Shown piece after piece: positions 21,701 to 34,540 of a DNA stretch of 64,000 bases. Origin of the DNA: Bimuria novae-zelandiae CBS 107.79 (Eukaryota; Ascomycota; Dothideomycetes; Pleosporales; Didymosphaeriaceae). How positions within the stretch are numbered: the first letter of the stretch is position 1; every line of letters starts with the position of its first letter. The notes below the pieces were generated by a model. The model was given only the letters and a program-made list of their open reading frames with translations. It searched no databases and had not been told where the DNA came from. The position numbers and the translations under genes were made by a program. The stretch is from contig ML976666.1 of NCBI GenBank assembly GCA_010015655.1, forward strand, positions 284,038 to 348,037, in the 5' to 3' direction.

Positions 21701-24398
21701 CACGAAAACCCAGCGCTTGCGGCTGCCAGAGACAGGCTGGGCATCAACCTCTTCCATCTCCTTTGGGTCAGCCTTCTCATCAATGACCTTGGGCTGCTCC
21801 AAGCCATGAAACATGTCGCCACCACTGGTTATAGCAGAGGGAGCCTCGGACCGTGCGTCGACATCTTTGCTGCCAAAATAGGCCCCACCTTTGTCCTGGT
21901 AGTAACCACCGGGTGAAGGAGCGAGAAGGCCAGAACGAGAATCGCCAAACGATCGAGGGGCGTCAGGGGTGAAAGCATCCTCACCGACAGAGATACCACG
22001 AGCCGGAGGTGAGATATCAGCGACATTGGCGATTTCGGACCAGCATCGCTCGCTCAAAAAGACACCTGTTGTACCGACGCGCACCTCGTTCTCACGCCAT
22101 GATTTGCTGTCGAGCACGGTTTCCGCTCGCTCCCTTTCACTGCCCACAACTGCCCTGTCTGTCTCTGCGAGACCGAGGAATTCAGCAAATGGTAAGAATA
22201 CGCTAAAGTCGGCGACATGAAGCCGTTGGCTGATCTCGGCGATGTTGAGTGACTGAACTTGTATTCGCACGCACTTGCTGTCGAACTGGTTGGCGATCCT
22301 CCTATCGTTGGGTTTCAAGCAGAGGACGAAGTAGGGATTGGCCTTGCGCAACGAGGATTCAATGGTCTTGAGAGAACTCAAAAACTGGCCGGCGGCCCCC
22401 GTCTGCTTCGCCGCATCGCCCTTCTTAGAGCCGGAAACCGTGCTTTCAGCATCGCTCGCCGCTTCATCTTCAAATACGTTGACTGGGCGGCCCATACGAC
22501 CACCCTTCTCTGTCTTCCGGCGTGCCATGCTGGGCATCCTCATAGGCTTAGAGCTGACAGTAGCTTGAATGATGGCAGAGCGTTCCTTTGGGTGGGTTAC
22601 CTTCTTCAAAGCATCCTGACCGAAGAGCTCCTGAATGAAAGAACTTTGAGAAGATCGCAGAAGATTCATCATGTCGCCCGAGATGATTTCGGCGTTCTCC
22701 TCCATGAAATTTTCCGTGTTGTATTCGACCTCGCCGGCAAAATGGCGGACCGTGAACGTAACAGACGTGTTAGGTGTCGGAAAGTTGCTGCCAGGCTGGG
22801 TAACATTGAGGCTGCCGGGAAGGATGGAGTCGTTCTTGCCATCGAAACGCTTGCGGATGGCGTTCAAGAACTCCATGTGGGTCTTATTGCGTCGAGTCTG
22901 GTCGTCCAAGATGCTAAGTAGCCCGTTGCCAGATTTCAAGAGACCTGTCTTGGCCTCTGTGTTGTCCCAGTACTGGATCTGCGGTAGATTGATCTCCTCT
23001 TGCTCAATTTCTCTCATCTGACGATCGAAGAAAGTCTGGGTGTAGTAGTTGTGCAGGAACTCGTTGGCAGAGTTGTTGAGCAGCTGATCGAGATTGCAAC
23101 CGGTGCCTGAATAAGGGGCAAAGCCTGGGAAGTCGACTAAGGAGACGGAGTTGTTGACCTCGTCAGGCAAAGCAGCAACCCTTGAGTTTACCTGCTCCGT
23201 GACGTAGGCCACAAGGAGTGAGTACAGAGTGCGTGCCATATCATCGGCATTTGCTCGAGCGCCGCTGGGGTCAAGCATGACCGTCACACGCTCACGGTAA
23301 ATCGTCTTCGTCTTGTACTGAAGGCTCTGCTCTAGTTCGGAGATGCTGACCTGGAGAAAACGGGCAATGGGCTCTAGGGCCTCCTTGTTTTTGACCAGAG
23401 TGATCTTCTCGCCACCCTCATGCGAATAACCACCACTATCGCCGGCTGCGGGGGTCGTGTACTGGCCACTTTCGAACTCCAGCTGGCCGATGTGGAGTAT
23501 AGTAGCCAGAACTTCGCAGATACTGGCGATGTCCTGCTTCGAGAACTCTAGCTTACGCAACGCAGTCTTGAAGTCCTGGAAGCCTCGCGAGTCGTCGATG
23601 CCCACTTTGAGTTGTGAAGGATGCCCTAGGTAACGCCATCGCTTGTTGGCTTGGAGCGAGGCGCGGTTTACGGCGCCGTCGCCTACCATGTCCAGGCCTA
23701 GGTGCTTCTTCTCGGCCAGACTCGTGCCTTGCAGAAGATAGTAGAGGATGTGGTAGCTGCGTTCGCCGGTCGGTACGGACGCAATGCGGCTACGCTCCAG
23801 ACGATGGGCCAGGAGTTGTGCACCAATGAGTGTGGCATGGTGGGAAGTCGCCGTCTTGTACTGCAACTCGAGTAGCAAGCCGGCCTTGGAGGCTGACGGA
23901 GTCGTGGTCGACTTGGTAGTCGTGAATGCATCGAAAATGAAGTTGGCGTGCTCAATCTTCTTGGACAACGGCGTCGCAGAATATGAGAGGAAAGCCCTCA
24001 GCATGTGTCCGCGAATGGTGGTTTTCCCAGCGCCCGACTCGCCCCTGTCACCTGTCAGTCTCCACTGTCGTCCCGTGGGTCTGGAAGGACACTTACAAGA
24101 ACACAACCGCCTGGTCCTCGGATCGCAGGCCGAGCCGCGCATATGCCCGCTGTGCCATGTCCTCGGCGGCCTGTTGAGCGCTGCCATCCTTGCCACCCTC
24201 GGGTCCCCGGCTGGAGTCTGTGTACGTGTTGAGAGAAATCAAGGCGTGCGAAGAGAGCGTCGAGGTAGGAAGGTGGGCATGAAAGCGGCTCGCCAGATGA
24301 GCCGTAAGGTGGGTATCGGACTGCAGGTGCTGCCCCAAAGCCGGCAGCGATGGCTGCATGTATTGGGGCATGTTGCCCCCGAACTGGCTGCTGGCCAT
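18735..24398 (-). CDS. csmA: Class V chitin synthase with myosin motor-like domain, 3 exons
   Basis: Model complement(join(18735..18813, 18870..24044, 24097..24398)), 1851 aa. It polymerises chitin from UDP-GlcNAc at the plasma membrane of hyphal tips. Exon 1 starts [12 protein letters not shown], and the 52-nt first intron lies just before the motor P-loop GESGAGKTT (about residues 102-110). The rest of the motor-like domain runs to about residue 750 and has ASKAG where myosins carry SSRFG. Membrane segments, a cytochrome b5-like domain ([14 protein letters not shown]) and the chitin synthase domain follow, with [14 protein letters not shown] and QRRRW near 1549. A DEK_C domain ends the protein, completed by the 26-residue last exon ([16 protein letters not shown]). 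The intact P-loop and order identify class V. It is divergent from the class VII gene at 26299. Confidence 0.95.
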
Positions 24399-26298
24399 TT
24401 GCGGTGGACGCGTCCCCGCGGGAGCGTTGAGCGAGTGTGGATGTCAGGCAGCTATGGTGCAAAGCTGCAGTGCGGTTGAGTCGTGCTGGGTGCAATCGAC
24501 GCTGGTCGTGTTTTTGGACCGGAATGTAACAGAATCAGGAGACACAGATGCACGCGAGCGCAAGCGACGGGCCCGGGATGTGATTATTACAGCGAGTGTT
24601 CAGAGACGGTGAAAATACAAAAAACGAAGGTAAATTGCGGCAACAACAGAGCCGTCGCCAGTGTCAAAAGGGTCGGTCGGACGAAAGAGGGCCCTACAGA
24701 CTGATGCGAGCTGCCGGGGGCTGTCGGCTTGGAGTGCCTTTCGACGCGGTAGCGAGTGGACCTCGCCGCTTTAGGACCGTGCCCCGGCCTCCCATTAAAA
24801 TAGAATTTAAAACGGCGTAAGATACTCCCGTTTCGGGCGCAGAGCTCGGGCCCTGGCGACGGCGAGAAACAGCACGTTCTCGCTGATGCTTTTCATGCGA
24901 CGCGAACAAACTCGTGATCAATCGGCGGAGACAGGCGATCCACTGCTTTTCACCACTCACGTAACCTCACGATAATGCTGAGCAGCACGACACGATGCAG
25001 CGAGACCACACGTGTGAAAATCAAAGGGGGCGAGCGGCCAGGGTTCGTACCAAGGTTGGGGTAGATCGCTGCGGCTCATCGTTGCTGGGACGCTATCCCT
25101 ACCAGCGTTGAAACTGGCTTACGCAGCATCTGCGAGAATGAGCTAACAGCTACAGAGGGTCGTCAGTTAAAATAGCGCCGGGTTAGCCGGACGTGACGAC
25201 CGCCTGTACGCTATTCGATCTCCTACCGTCTGGTACAATTGACAGCATCCGGTGCGGGGACAGCGATGGCTGGTGTCGCAATTCTCTCATTGCTGAACAA
25301 TGAACATGAAGGCACTACAGCAGCTGGACGATGCATGGTGGTGGTCGCAGCGGGGGCTGAGCGAACGCCTGACCGGCCACACAGCACTGCAAAATTGACC
25401 ATCGCCAAGCGCTCCTTTTCGTAGAATACACCCTAGCTCCAGCAGAAGGGTTCAATGTCCTCATGACGTCGATTATATCGATAACCCATCCTTTCTATGA
25501 CCCCAGAACGAAGCCCCTCGAATCCAAGCGGAGCAAATTTAATGCATCAATAGTGGGTCCCAAGTATTGACGCGCACTCGTACGCCGACCCGCAACCACA
25601 CGGTAGCGCTAGATCAGTCCCGAAGCTTGACATTGACTACGAGTCGACAGCATGGTGCGGATGCTGCGTCGCTCGCAAAAGGCGCAGGCTGAGGTTACTC
25701 GTTCGCACCTCGTACTTCCTCGATATCGAGACGCGTGAGACGAGAAAATGCAAAACAAACAACCAAAGGCCGCTAAAAATAGGGGGCTGTGAGACAAGAC
25801 CTCGGCCGCTGCAACGACGGCCCCCGTCGCGCCACATTAACACATTAAAGTAATCGGGGCGAATGACCCAGCTGCGATCGCCCTCAATCGATGCGCCAAG
25901 TGGTAATTTATTTTCGTGACAACGGCTCTGAGGCGAGGCAGACAGGGGGTGCAGGAATGGGAGACTTCTCTGCTAACAAACATCTGACATCGCTGCTCCG
26001 ACGCCTGTGAAGGTGCTTTCTGCTGCTGTTGCCTTCGTTCTTCACTACAATCGTTTAATTTGCACCTTCGTTAGGCCTTGCCGCCGCCCTTTCACTGAAG
26101 CAGTGAGACCAGGGGCCCGAGTTCTACCCGTTTCGTCCCGTACCTCACCAGTCCGAAGCCTGTGAATACGCTCGCTCAAATCACCCTCTACCGTCGTTAC
26201 ACCTGCCGGCCGCTGCCACTTTAGAGCTTCAGCCTTCCGCATCGAAGACAAAACCACCTCACTCGCTCCCGGGGCTCGCACCCCAGCCCACCACCGCC
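24399..26298. promoter_or_regulatory. Shared divergent upstream region of csmA and csmB
   Basis: The 1.9-kb gap separates the two head-to-head chitin synthase start codons and contains no credible gene. It must hold both promoters. The csmB side is CT-rich in the final 250 bases, typical of a fungal leader. Specific factor sites cannot be assigned from sequence alone. Confidence 0.6.
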
Positions 26299-29200
26299 AT
26301 GAGCTTTGTCAACAACTCGCGCATGTCGGTCTACTCGACCACGTCGAATGCCGCGGCGCGCTCTGGTAACAATACTTCCACACAGGTGTCTACGACCACG
26401 CTCCTGAACAACCTGAACACGTGCTTCCGGACGAACCAGCCTCTTCACCTCGAGGCAAGCACGAGCCTGGTAGTGAACACGTGGGTCAACGCGCGGAGCA
26501 ACATCGATGGCCGCATTGGCGGCACTGTCGACTTGGAGCTGGGCCGAAAGGCGTGGGAACACGCTCGCCGCCGCGCTGAGGATGGCTGCATTGTGTTGGG
26601 GTACGTCTTTGCTTGAGGCCTAGGGTCGTGATTCCATGCTAACTGCAGCAGCTCCCTCCACGAATCCAGTCCCTCGACCTTGTCTCCGTTTGTGTCTGGC
26701 CTGCCTCTGGCTGTGCCCATCAGCTTCTGGACTGCACTTGAAGTCCTCCGCGCCTTCACACACTGCGTGACACCGCACAACCCTTCGTTTCCTCGCCACT
26801 CTGCCCTAGCCACCACATTCACCATCAACCTGCAGGGCAACCTGGTGAATGCCGAGATCCGGCTTGCCACCAGCGGTCTGGACACGCAGAATGGTCTGCT
26901 GAACATCCCTGCGCGGCCTGGGTTCCGCGCCTTCGACGTCTTCTACTATCTGAACTCTAGCTCTGCAAGCAAGGCCGAGCGAGACTTCTTAGGCTTGGGA
27001 CACCCTTCCGAGTACAAGTTCCTCAACCGATCCGGCACTTATGACCCGCCCTCCTATCTCCCAGATGTCGACGATGCCGCTGCCGCCGAGGATCTCCGTG
27101 CCAATCTCAAGGCCATCGGTATCAAAGGCCAGTCACTCAACAACCTGATCAGCTGTCTCGCTGGCTTGCTCAAGCTCGGCAACACAATTGGCTACGATGT
27201 CGACCAAGACACGGTGCGGTCTATCAGCGATGATTGCGCCGCCCTACTGGATATTGACCCCTCTCTGTTAGGGCATAAGTTGAGCGATAATGACCGTGCG
27301 ACAGCCATTGGAGGCATATATGAAGCCATCGTCGACTACCTTGTCATGCATGCCAATTCCACCATCCAAGAGGACATTCGGACTGGTAGAATGGGAGCTG
27401 GCAGCCAAGGTGGTCATGTGACGCCACCCTCAGAAGAAGAGGAAGGCGACATTGTCAACATCACCGTAGTCGAGGTTCCCAGCCAGGCCGTGGGAAAGGC
27501 CATCGCTCTGCGCACCGTATTCGATGACTCCGAGGGAATCAATTCCGAGATGAAGGAAGACGGTGTCGACATACCTCCTGCAGGCGCATCAGTACTGGAA
27601 GGCATGCGTCACGCCATTCAGGAGTGCGAAGTTGAGCTTGGCGTGGAGGGCTCAGCTCTCCGTCAACACCAAATGGACCTTGAAAAACGTGAGCGTGTCC
27701 TGGAGCAAGTCGCTTTGGAAATCACAGATGAGACCAACTTCATCAGGAAGGTCTTGATGCCCATTGAAGGTCAGGGCATCACTCTTGGTAGCGCCGCGGT
27801 CAACAGACTGGACTTACCTACCGTCTTAGCTACAAGCAGAGTCTGGTTCCATCTGGCTCTGCACCCGACGGATGTCAATCCTGCGAAGCTCACTCAAGAT
27901 GTAAACGCCACCTGGTCAGCTGCAACCGTGTCAAGACAGCTACGGGAATGGCGACTACCTGAATGGGCCAACCGCCGCAATCGTTCGTCCGACTTTACAG
28001 CCGACTTCGATCACCACGAGTTTTACGAACGCTACCACGTCCTAGGTTGCATGGACGGCAAGGATGGTATCCAAAGTTGGGTTCTGCAACGAGGCTGGAG
28101 CAACGGCGAAGTTGTCGTAGGTCACCAGCGAATCTGGGTGCGAGAGGGCACCTGGTGGGAAGCAGAAAACCAACTTGATCTCAAAGCACAAGATCTGACC
28201 GGTGCGAATATGTTGGGCAGTATGATTGGTGCTGGTGGTCTCGAGGGTGGCTATGGACCAAACAACCCCGCTATGGGAAGCGGCTTCTTCCCACCGTTGG
28301 CCGAGACGAGCCCACAGGCGAGCACCGCCATCTTGCCTCAGCAGAGCACTGCCACTCTAGGTGCAAAGGGTCCAGCTTTCGATGCGAAATCGGTTGCACC
28401 TACCACTGCACCCACACTCGCTGGAAGACCGGGTGACTATGGCCTTGGAACGAAGGGTGACGATGACAAAGGTGTCACATACTACGACACCGAGACTGGA
28501 GGTAACATGGTCATCACAGAAACGTCCACCACTTTCACCAGAAAGGTCTGGGTGGCTTTTGTATGGGCCTTGACCTTCTGGATCCCTTCGCCTCTCCTCA
28601 AGTTCGTCGGTCGTATGAAACGCCCTGATATACGCATGGCGTGGCGAGAGAAAGTTGTGCTCGTGTTCCTCATCCTTCTTATCAACGCCGCCATTGTCTT
28701 CTACATGATCGGCTTTGGAAAACTTCTTTGCCCCAACAAAGACAAAGTTTGGAGCCGTAAAGAAGTCTCTCATCACCAAGGCGACAACGACTTCTTTGTG
28801 AGCCACCACGGCGTAGTCTATGACCTTTCCAGTTGGTGGAAAGTTCAGCACAGTGACTCCCGAACGAAAATCACCACGGAAAACATGCAGCCTTTGGGTG
28901 GCGCCGACATGGATCCATACATCCGCCCTCCTCTGTACTTGGCTTGCCCCAATTTGGTCACTAACTATCTCCTCCAATTTGCGAATAACGGCTCACTAGA
29001 CAACCCCCAGGCCGAGCATGTGTCTGGTAATCGAACGACCCGTCCAGATAGTGCGAAGCTGAAACAGAACGACTGGTACCCCAATGTCTTCTTGCCGAAG
29101 ATTAGAGAGTTCAGGAAAGGTGACATGGTATGGGATACCAAGGTCATTGAAGACGAAGGTAGGGATCTGCAGCACTATTGGTTCCGAATGGGCGACAAAG

Positions 29201-31690
29201 TCTACGATCTCAAGGATTACTTCTTTACGCAAGACAGGATGGATGGCAACACCGCCTACAAGTTCTTGGATCCGAACTTTGAGGACATGGTCAAGCAATT
29301 TGCCGGCCAAGACATCACCGAACAGTTTACCAACACCCTGAACAAAACGGCCCAAGAGTACCATATGCAGTGCTTAGATAACGTTTTCTACGTTGGCAAA
29401 ACGGATTTCCGAAAGACGCCAAAGTGCCGGGTCAACGATTACATTCTCCTCGCTGTCACCATCATCCTTTGTGCCGTCATTGTTATCAAATTCTTGGCTG
29501 CGCTTCAGCTTGGATCCAAACGACGCCCTGCCAACCAGGACAAGTTTGTCATCTGCCAGGTTCCCGCCTACACTGAGGGTGAAGACCAGCTCCGCAAAGG
29601 CTTGGATTCGCTTACTGCTTTGGCTTATGACAACAAACGGAAGCTCATCTGCGTCATTTGCGACGGTATGATTGTTGGTGGTGGTAATGACCGCCCTACG
29701 CCCAAGATCGTTTTGGACATTCTCGGCGTAGATCCTAGAGTCGACCCTCCGGCGCTTCCCTTCAAGTCCGTCGGCACGGGCAGTGAGCAACTCAACTACG
29801 GAAAGGTCTATTCTGGCTTGTACGAATTCGAAGGCAACGTCGTTCCCTACATTGTCGTTGTCAAGATGGGCAAGGAAACGGAACAGAGCAAGTCCAAGCC
29901 CGGCAACCGTGGAAAACGAGACTCGCAGATCTTGCTCATGAGCTTCCTCAACCGTGTGCACTTCCGCGCCGCGATGAATCCACTCGAATTGGAAATGTTC
30001 CACCAGATCAACAACATCATCGGGGTGGATCCAGAGCTGTATGAATATGTCCTCATGGTTGACGCCGATACCATGGTCAGGCCTGATGCTCTTACCCGAC
30101 TTGTTGCAAGCTGTGCCAACGACTCTAAGATCGCCGGTATCTGTGGCGAGACCAGTTTGGAAAATGAAGACAAGTCTTGGTGGACTATGATTCAAGTCTA
30201 CGAATACTACATTTCTCATCACCTTTCCAAGGCATTTGAGAGTCTGTTCGGCAGTGTTACCTGTTTGCCTGGATGGTAAGTTCCCCAGCTTGCGCCCCCG
30301 TTTCTGAATGCCACTGACCCACCTCAGTTTCTGCATGTACCGACTTCGCACCGCTGACAAGGGCAAACCGCTCGTCATCTCCGATAAGGTCATCAAGGAA
30401 TACTCTGACTGTGTCGTGGACACTCTCCACAAGAAAAACCTTCTGTCTTTGGGTGAGGATCGTTTCCTGACGACGCTCATGACGAAGCATTTCCCGAACA
30501 TGTCCTACAAATTTATCCCTGACGCTTACGCATTCACGGCCGCTCCTGAGTCTTTCAGCGTTTTGCTTTCGCAAAGACGTCGTTGGATCAACTCTACTAT
30601 TCACAACCTGGCTGAACTGATGCTCCTTAAGGACATGTGCGGTTTCTGCTGCTTCAGCATGCGATTCGTGGTGTTCATCGACCTCTTCGGTACCGTCATT
30701 CTTCCATCAATGTGCGCGTACCTCGTATATCTCGTCTATATGGTCGCCTCCAAGACAGGCCAGTTCCCGATGTTTTCAATTATTATCCTTGGAGCTGTGT
30801 ACGGTTTACAGGCCGTCATTTTCATCATCAAGCGACAGTGGCAGCACGTCGGTTGGATGGTGATTTATATCCTTGCTTTCCCTATTTATTCTCTCGTCCT
30901 CCCGATCTACTCTTTCTGGAAGCAAGACGACTTCTCGTGGGGTAACACGCGTGTTGTCATCGGAGAACAGGGCGGTAACAAGAAAGTGCTCACCACGGAC
31001 GACGAGGGCTTCGACCCTAAGAGCATTCCACTCCAGCGATGGGACGACTATGCAGCCTCCAATAACCTTCCTGGACGTCGTGGTCTAGTCGGACAGCAAT
31101 CTGAGAAGAGCGTTTACGGGTATGAAGACGACGGCTACGAGATGAACGACATACAGTCTGTGTACTCGTCGGTCAAGCCCGCCTCCACCATCATGTCCAA
31201 TATGCACCACATCTCCCACATGCCTCCGAGCCAGTCTCCAGGCCCCTACCAGGCCATGCAGGCGCGCCAATCCTCGTACTCGAACTTCTCTCGCTACCAA
31301 GACAATCCACAGAACGGCCGTCTCATGTCTATGGGCGGGATGAGCGACCAGTACGACCAGTCGCCTTACAGCAGCCGACCTAATATGGGAGGCTTCCAGA
31401 GCTCAGACAACCTCATGACATCGACGCCGCCAGTGCGCGGACGCAGTCCCCTCGGTTATGCGCAGTCCCGACCGGGTAGCACAGTCAACTTCAATGGCAT
31501 GATGAACGGTCCTAGCGATGCGACCATCATCGAGACTGTCCAACACTGCCTACGGGAGGCGGATCTGGACCGCGTAACCAAAAAGCAGCTCGTTGCCCTC
31601 GCTGAGCAGCGTCTGCAGACGCAACTCACGGGCGAGCGACGCATCTTCCTCAACCAGCAGATCGACCTCGAGCTGGCGAACATGTTGTAA
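26299..31690 (+). CDS. csmB: Class VII chitin synthase with short motor-like domain, 3 exons
   Basis: Model join(26299..26600, 26652..30275, 30328..31690), 1762 aa. Introns of 51 and 52 nt have GTACGT and GTAAGT donors, and the total is an exact multiple of three. The N-terminal motor-like region lacks a Walker A P-loop, unlike csmA, which marks class VII. After the membrane segments come a cytochrome b5-like domain ([14 protein letters not shown]) and the catalytic domain, with [16 protein letters not shown] and QRRRW near residue 1390. A Ser/Gln-rich linker and a DEK_C domain end it. The second intron interrupts the conserved [12 protein letters not shown] motif. The product makes cell-wall chitin at the plasma membrane, and loss in other fungi gives swollen, lysing hyphae (literature knowledge). 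The first intron has two possible acceptors three bases apart. Confidence 0.95.
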
Positions 31691-32143
31691 GTGAGATGGG
31701 TGCACTTCGTGGACATTCTTTAGCGGTAGCATTGTACATTTGAGGCGCGTTATGACATGGGCATATTACATAAAAAAATTATTCGCTCCTTTGGGTATCA
31801 TGGCGTATGGGTTGAACATGATGGTGAAGGGTGTCGGTTGGGTATGGGCTGTGGAAACCTCGTTTCTTGATACTTTTCCTTGTGCGGATTTTTCGGCGTG
31901 GATAATATGGAGGTGGGGATTTATATATAACTTAATATCATCGATGTACAGTTATTCCACTGTGTCTTTTGCTGTTTCCATTTCAACACTGACGGGTACG
32001 ATTGCTTCGCGGATGGTGGGAGACAAGGAAACTGGCTCGGGCCAACCTCGGCGTGTGCCCCAGGAGCTCCGAGTTCCGCCATGACATGCCCATCAGCAAC
32101 CCCAAGACCAGCCAGACAGCACCGTCCACATCTGTCAATCGCA
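31691..32143. other. Intergenic spacer between csmB and END3
   Basis: These 453 bp hold the csmB 3' flank, the AT-richer sequence at 31740-31990 and the END3 leader. No other gene is visible. Confidence 0.5.
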
Positions 32144-33431
32144 ATGGCACCACGACGCATCGAGCAAGACGAAATCGAAAAATACTGGGAAATCTTCAGC
32201 TCCTTGTCGCAGGGCTCGACGCATCTCGACGGCGCGCAAGCAGCGCCCGTGCTCAAGAACAGCCACCTCCGCGACGACCAGCTCGAGCGCGTGTGGGATC
32301 TGGCGGACGTGGACAACGATGGCAAGCTCGATTTTGAGGAGTTCTGCGTGGCTATGCGCCTCATCTTCGACCTGATCAATGGGGTGCGCCGCTTCCCACT
32401 CCTTCCCGCTGCTACCATACAGGTGCTAGAGGAGTACCATAGCTAATAGAGCCGTGCAGGAGACATCCGAGGTGCCCCAGACGCTCCCAGACTGGCTCGT
32501 CCCAGAGTCAAAAGCACATCTCGTCCAGGCGAACCGCGCCATGACAGGCGGACTCCCGGCCTTCGAGCACGTCGACGACGACGACGACGACGACACGCCC
32601 GGTCTGCGCGACGGCTTCGACTGGTACATGTCCCCGCAGGACAAGGCCAAGTACGAGGAGATCTACACGGCGAACCGCGACGCCCACGGCAACGTGTCGT
32701 TCTCTACGCTGCAGCCGCTGTTCGACTCGCTGGATAATGTGCCGGATAGCGATGTGCGGTTTGCGTGGAACCTGGTGAATCCCAAGGCGGGCGAGAATGT
32801 GGGCAAGGACGCGTGTCTGGCGTTTCTGCACATCTTGAATCAGCGGAGCGAGGGTTTCCGCGTCCCGAGGAGCGTGCCGCCGAGTCTAAGGGCGAGTTTC
32901 GAGAAGGCGAATATCGACTATGATGTTGAGCGGACGGGGAGCCGGTGGGCGGAGCGCGGCGACGATAACACTGCGACGGGTAGAAAGGCGAAGTTTGGAG
33001 ACGCTTATCTAACTCGCCTGGGCGTGGGCGACCGCGCGAATAACTATGGCGCAAGAGCACGAGGTACGGATCATGGCGGCCGCACGACGGAAGACTGGGA
33101 AGAAGTCCGGTTGAAGAAGCGGCTCAAGGAGCTAGAGGACAAGATCACGGCAGCGGAGAAAGAGGCGGAGAACAGGCGGCATGGCAGGAGAGGAGACAGT
33201 AAGCCGGCGCTCGTGAAGCGCGAGCTGGAGATGCTGCTCGACTACAAGAGGGGCGTGTTACGCGATCTGGACAGCGGAGATGGCGGCGCAGTCAAGGGGC
33301 TCAGTGGCATCAGAGAGGAAATCGACACCGTCAAGGAACAAGTGGAAGGCCTGCAGTCGCATCTTGAGAGAAGGAATGAAGTGTTGGCGGATCTAAGGAG
33401 GCAGATTGGTGACGAGAAGGCGTCGAGATGA
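32144..33431 (+). CDS. END3: END3, EH-domain actin/endocytosis protein, 2 exons
   Basis: Model join(32144..32383, 32460..33431), 403 aa. The 76-nt intron (donor GTGCGC, branch GCTAAT, acceptor TGCAG) joins DLING to [12 protein letters not shown]. In yeast End3 works with Pan1 and Sla1 at cortical actin patches to drive endocytosis. The N-terminal EH domain ([18 protein letters not shown]) includes an EF-hand-type loop [13 protein letters not shown]. The second EH-like region covers about residues 125-220, including [18 protein letters not shown]. From about 290 to the end the protein is a Glu/Lys/Arg-rich coiled coil, as in other End3 proteins. Length matches the family. The weak GTGCGC donor is the only unusual point. 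Confidence 0.92.
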
Positions 33432-34540
33432 GGGCTGGTGGGAGGGGGCTGCGGGCGGCGTATGTATGATATATACCCACTTTTGACTATGTGTAGACCT
33501 TTCGTGAAAACACGTGTTATGTTGTTCCACAGCGTTTCCAACTTTGTCCATGTCTTCAGCATGCTGCCTCATCAGTTCACACTAGTGACCTTACACATCG
33601 CGTATACCGCCACTACACGGTGCCTCTCCAGCTCCCACGAAGCTGCCTGATTGCCCGAGAGCCGCGACTCCCGCATCGATGTGTTACCCTATAGGACTCT
33701 GGCTTGGTGACGCACAGGAAACATATCGCCGCGTGACTCGGGTCTTAAGCATGGTGTACGATCGGGCAGAGGCGCGCCAGAGGTAGCGACGCTCTTGAGC
33801 ACGTCGGGGTATACTGCGACACTCGACGGGGCGCAGGTTCTTAAGAGTGGGTACAAACCGGGAAGGGTGCAGTAGCGAGGATCTATAGCGCAGAAGGTGG
33901 TCCGCTAGACAGTTGCCCACTGCTGGATTCGACGAAGAAGTCTTCGTTGAGGGAGGCGGGGTGCAGGGCAGAAGCGAATGAGTACTCGTGACGCCGGCCT
34001 AGCTAGCTGCCCGCGAGCAGAGCGTACGGGCGCGCCGGGAGGTCTCGATGGCGAGCCCAGCGCGCTCATAAGTAGCACTAGGAATCCTCTTGTCGACGTA
34101 ACCCGCCCCGAAGTTTTAATCCCAGACTCAGAGCGCCGCCCCAGTGTCGTCAGTACCCATATTCCTATCTTCTACGAGGAACAAGTCAGAATCGATACAC
34201 ACGTAATCCTGGACCGACTCGTTGGGGTAAGCAAGTCTACAGCGGATGCAGCGGAGATACTCTCTTCCTCAAGGCCCCGCTAGCAGCAGGGCGCTCGGTG
34301 AAAAGAAAAGGAGATGATCATGCCGGATGATCGAGAGTGAGAGGGCGGCGGTCGGTCGGGAGGTGGGAGGCGGTCGAGGTTCGGTTCGGGGAATAGCGGT
34401 GTTTGGTTGGTGTTGCGGGTCGTGGTGAATGGGTCGTGGTCAATGAGTCGTGGTCCGTAAACGTTTCTTGGTCAGTCTTGTCGTTCAGTTTGCTGGTCGG
34501 TTTCGTCGGTCGTGTGCGTCGGTCGTTAGTCGGTGGATAG

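Noticed and set aside
29374..30501. 375-codon minus-strand ORF inside csmB
   Set aside because: It lies opposite the most conserved chitin synthase region, and its composition is that of a shadow frame.
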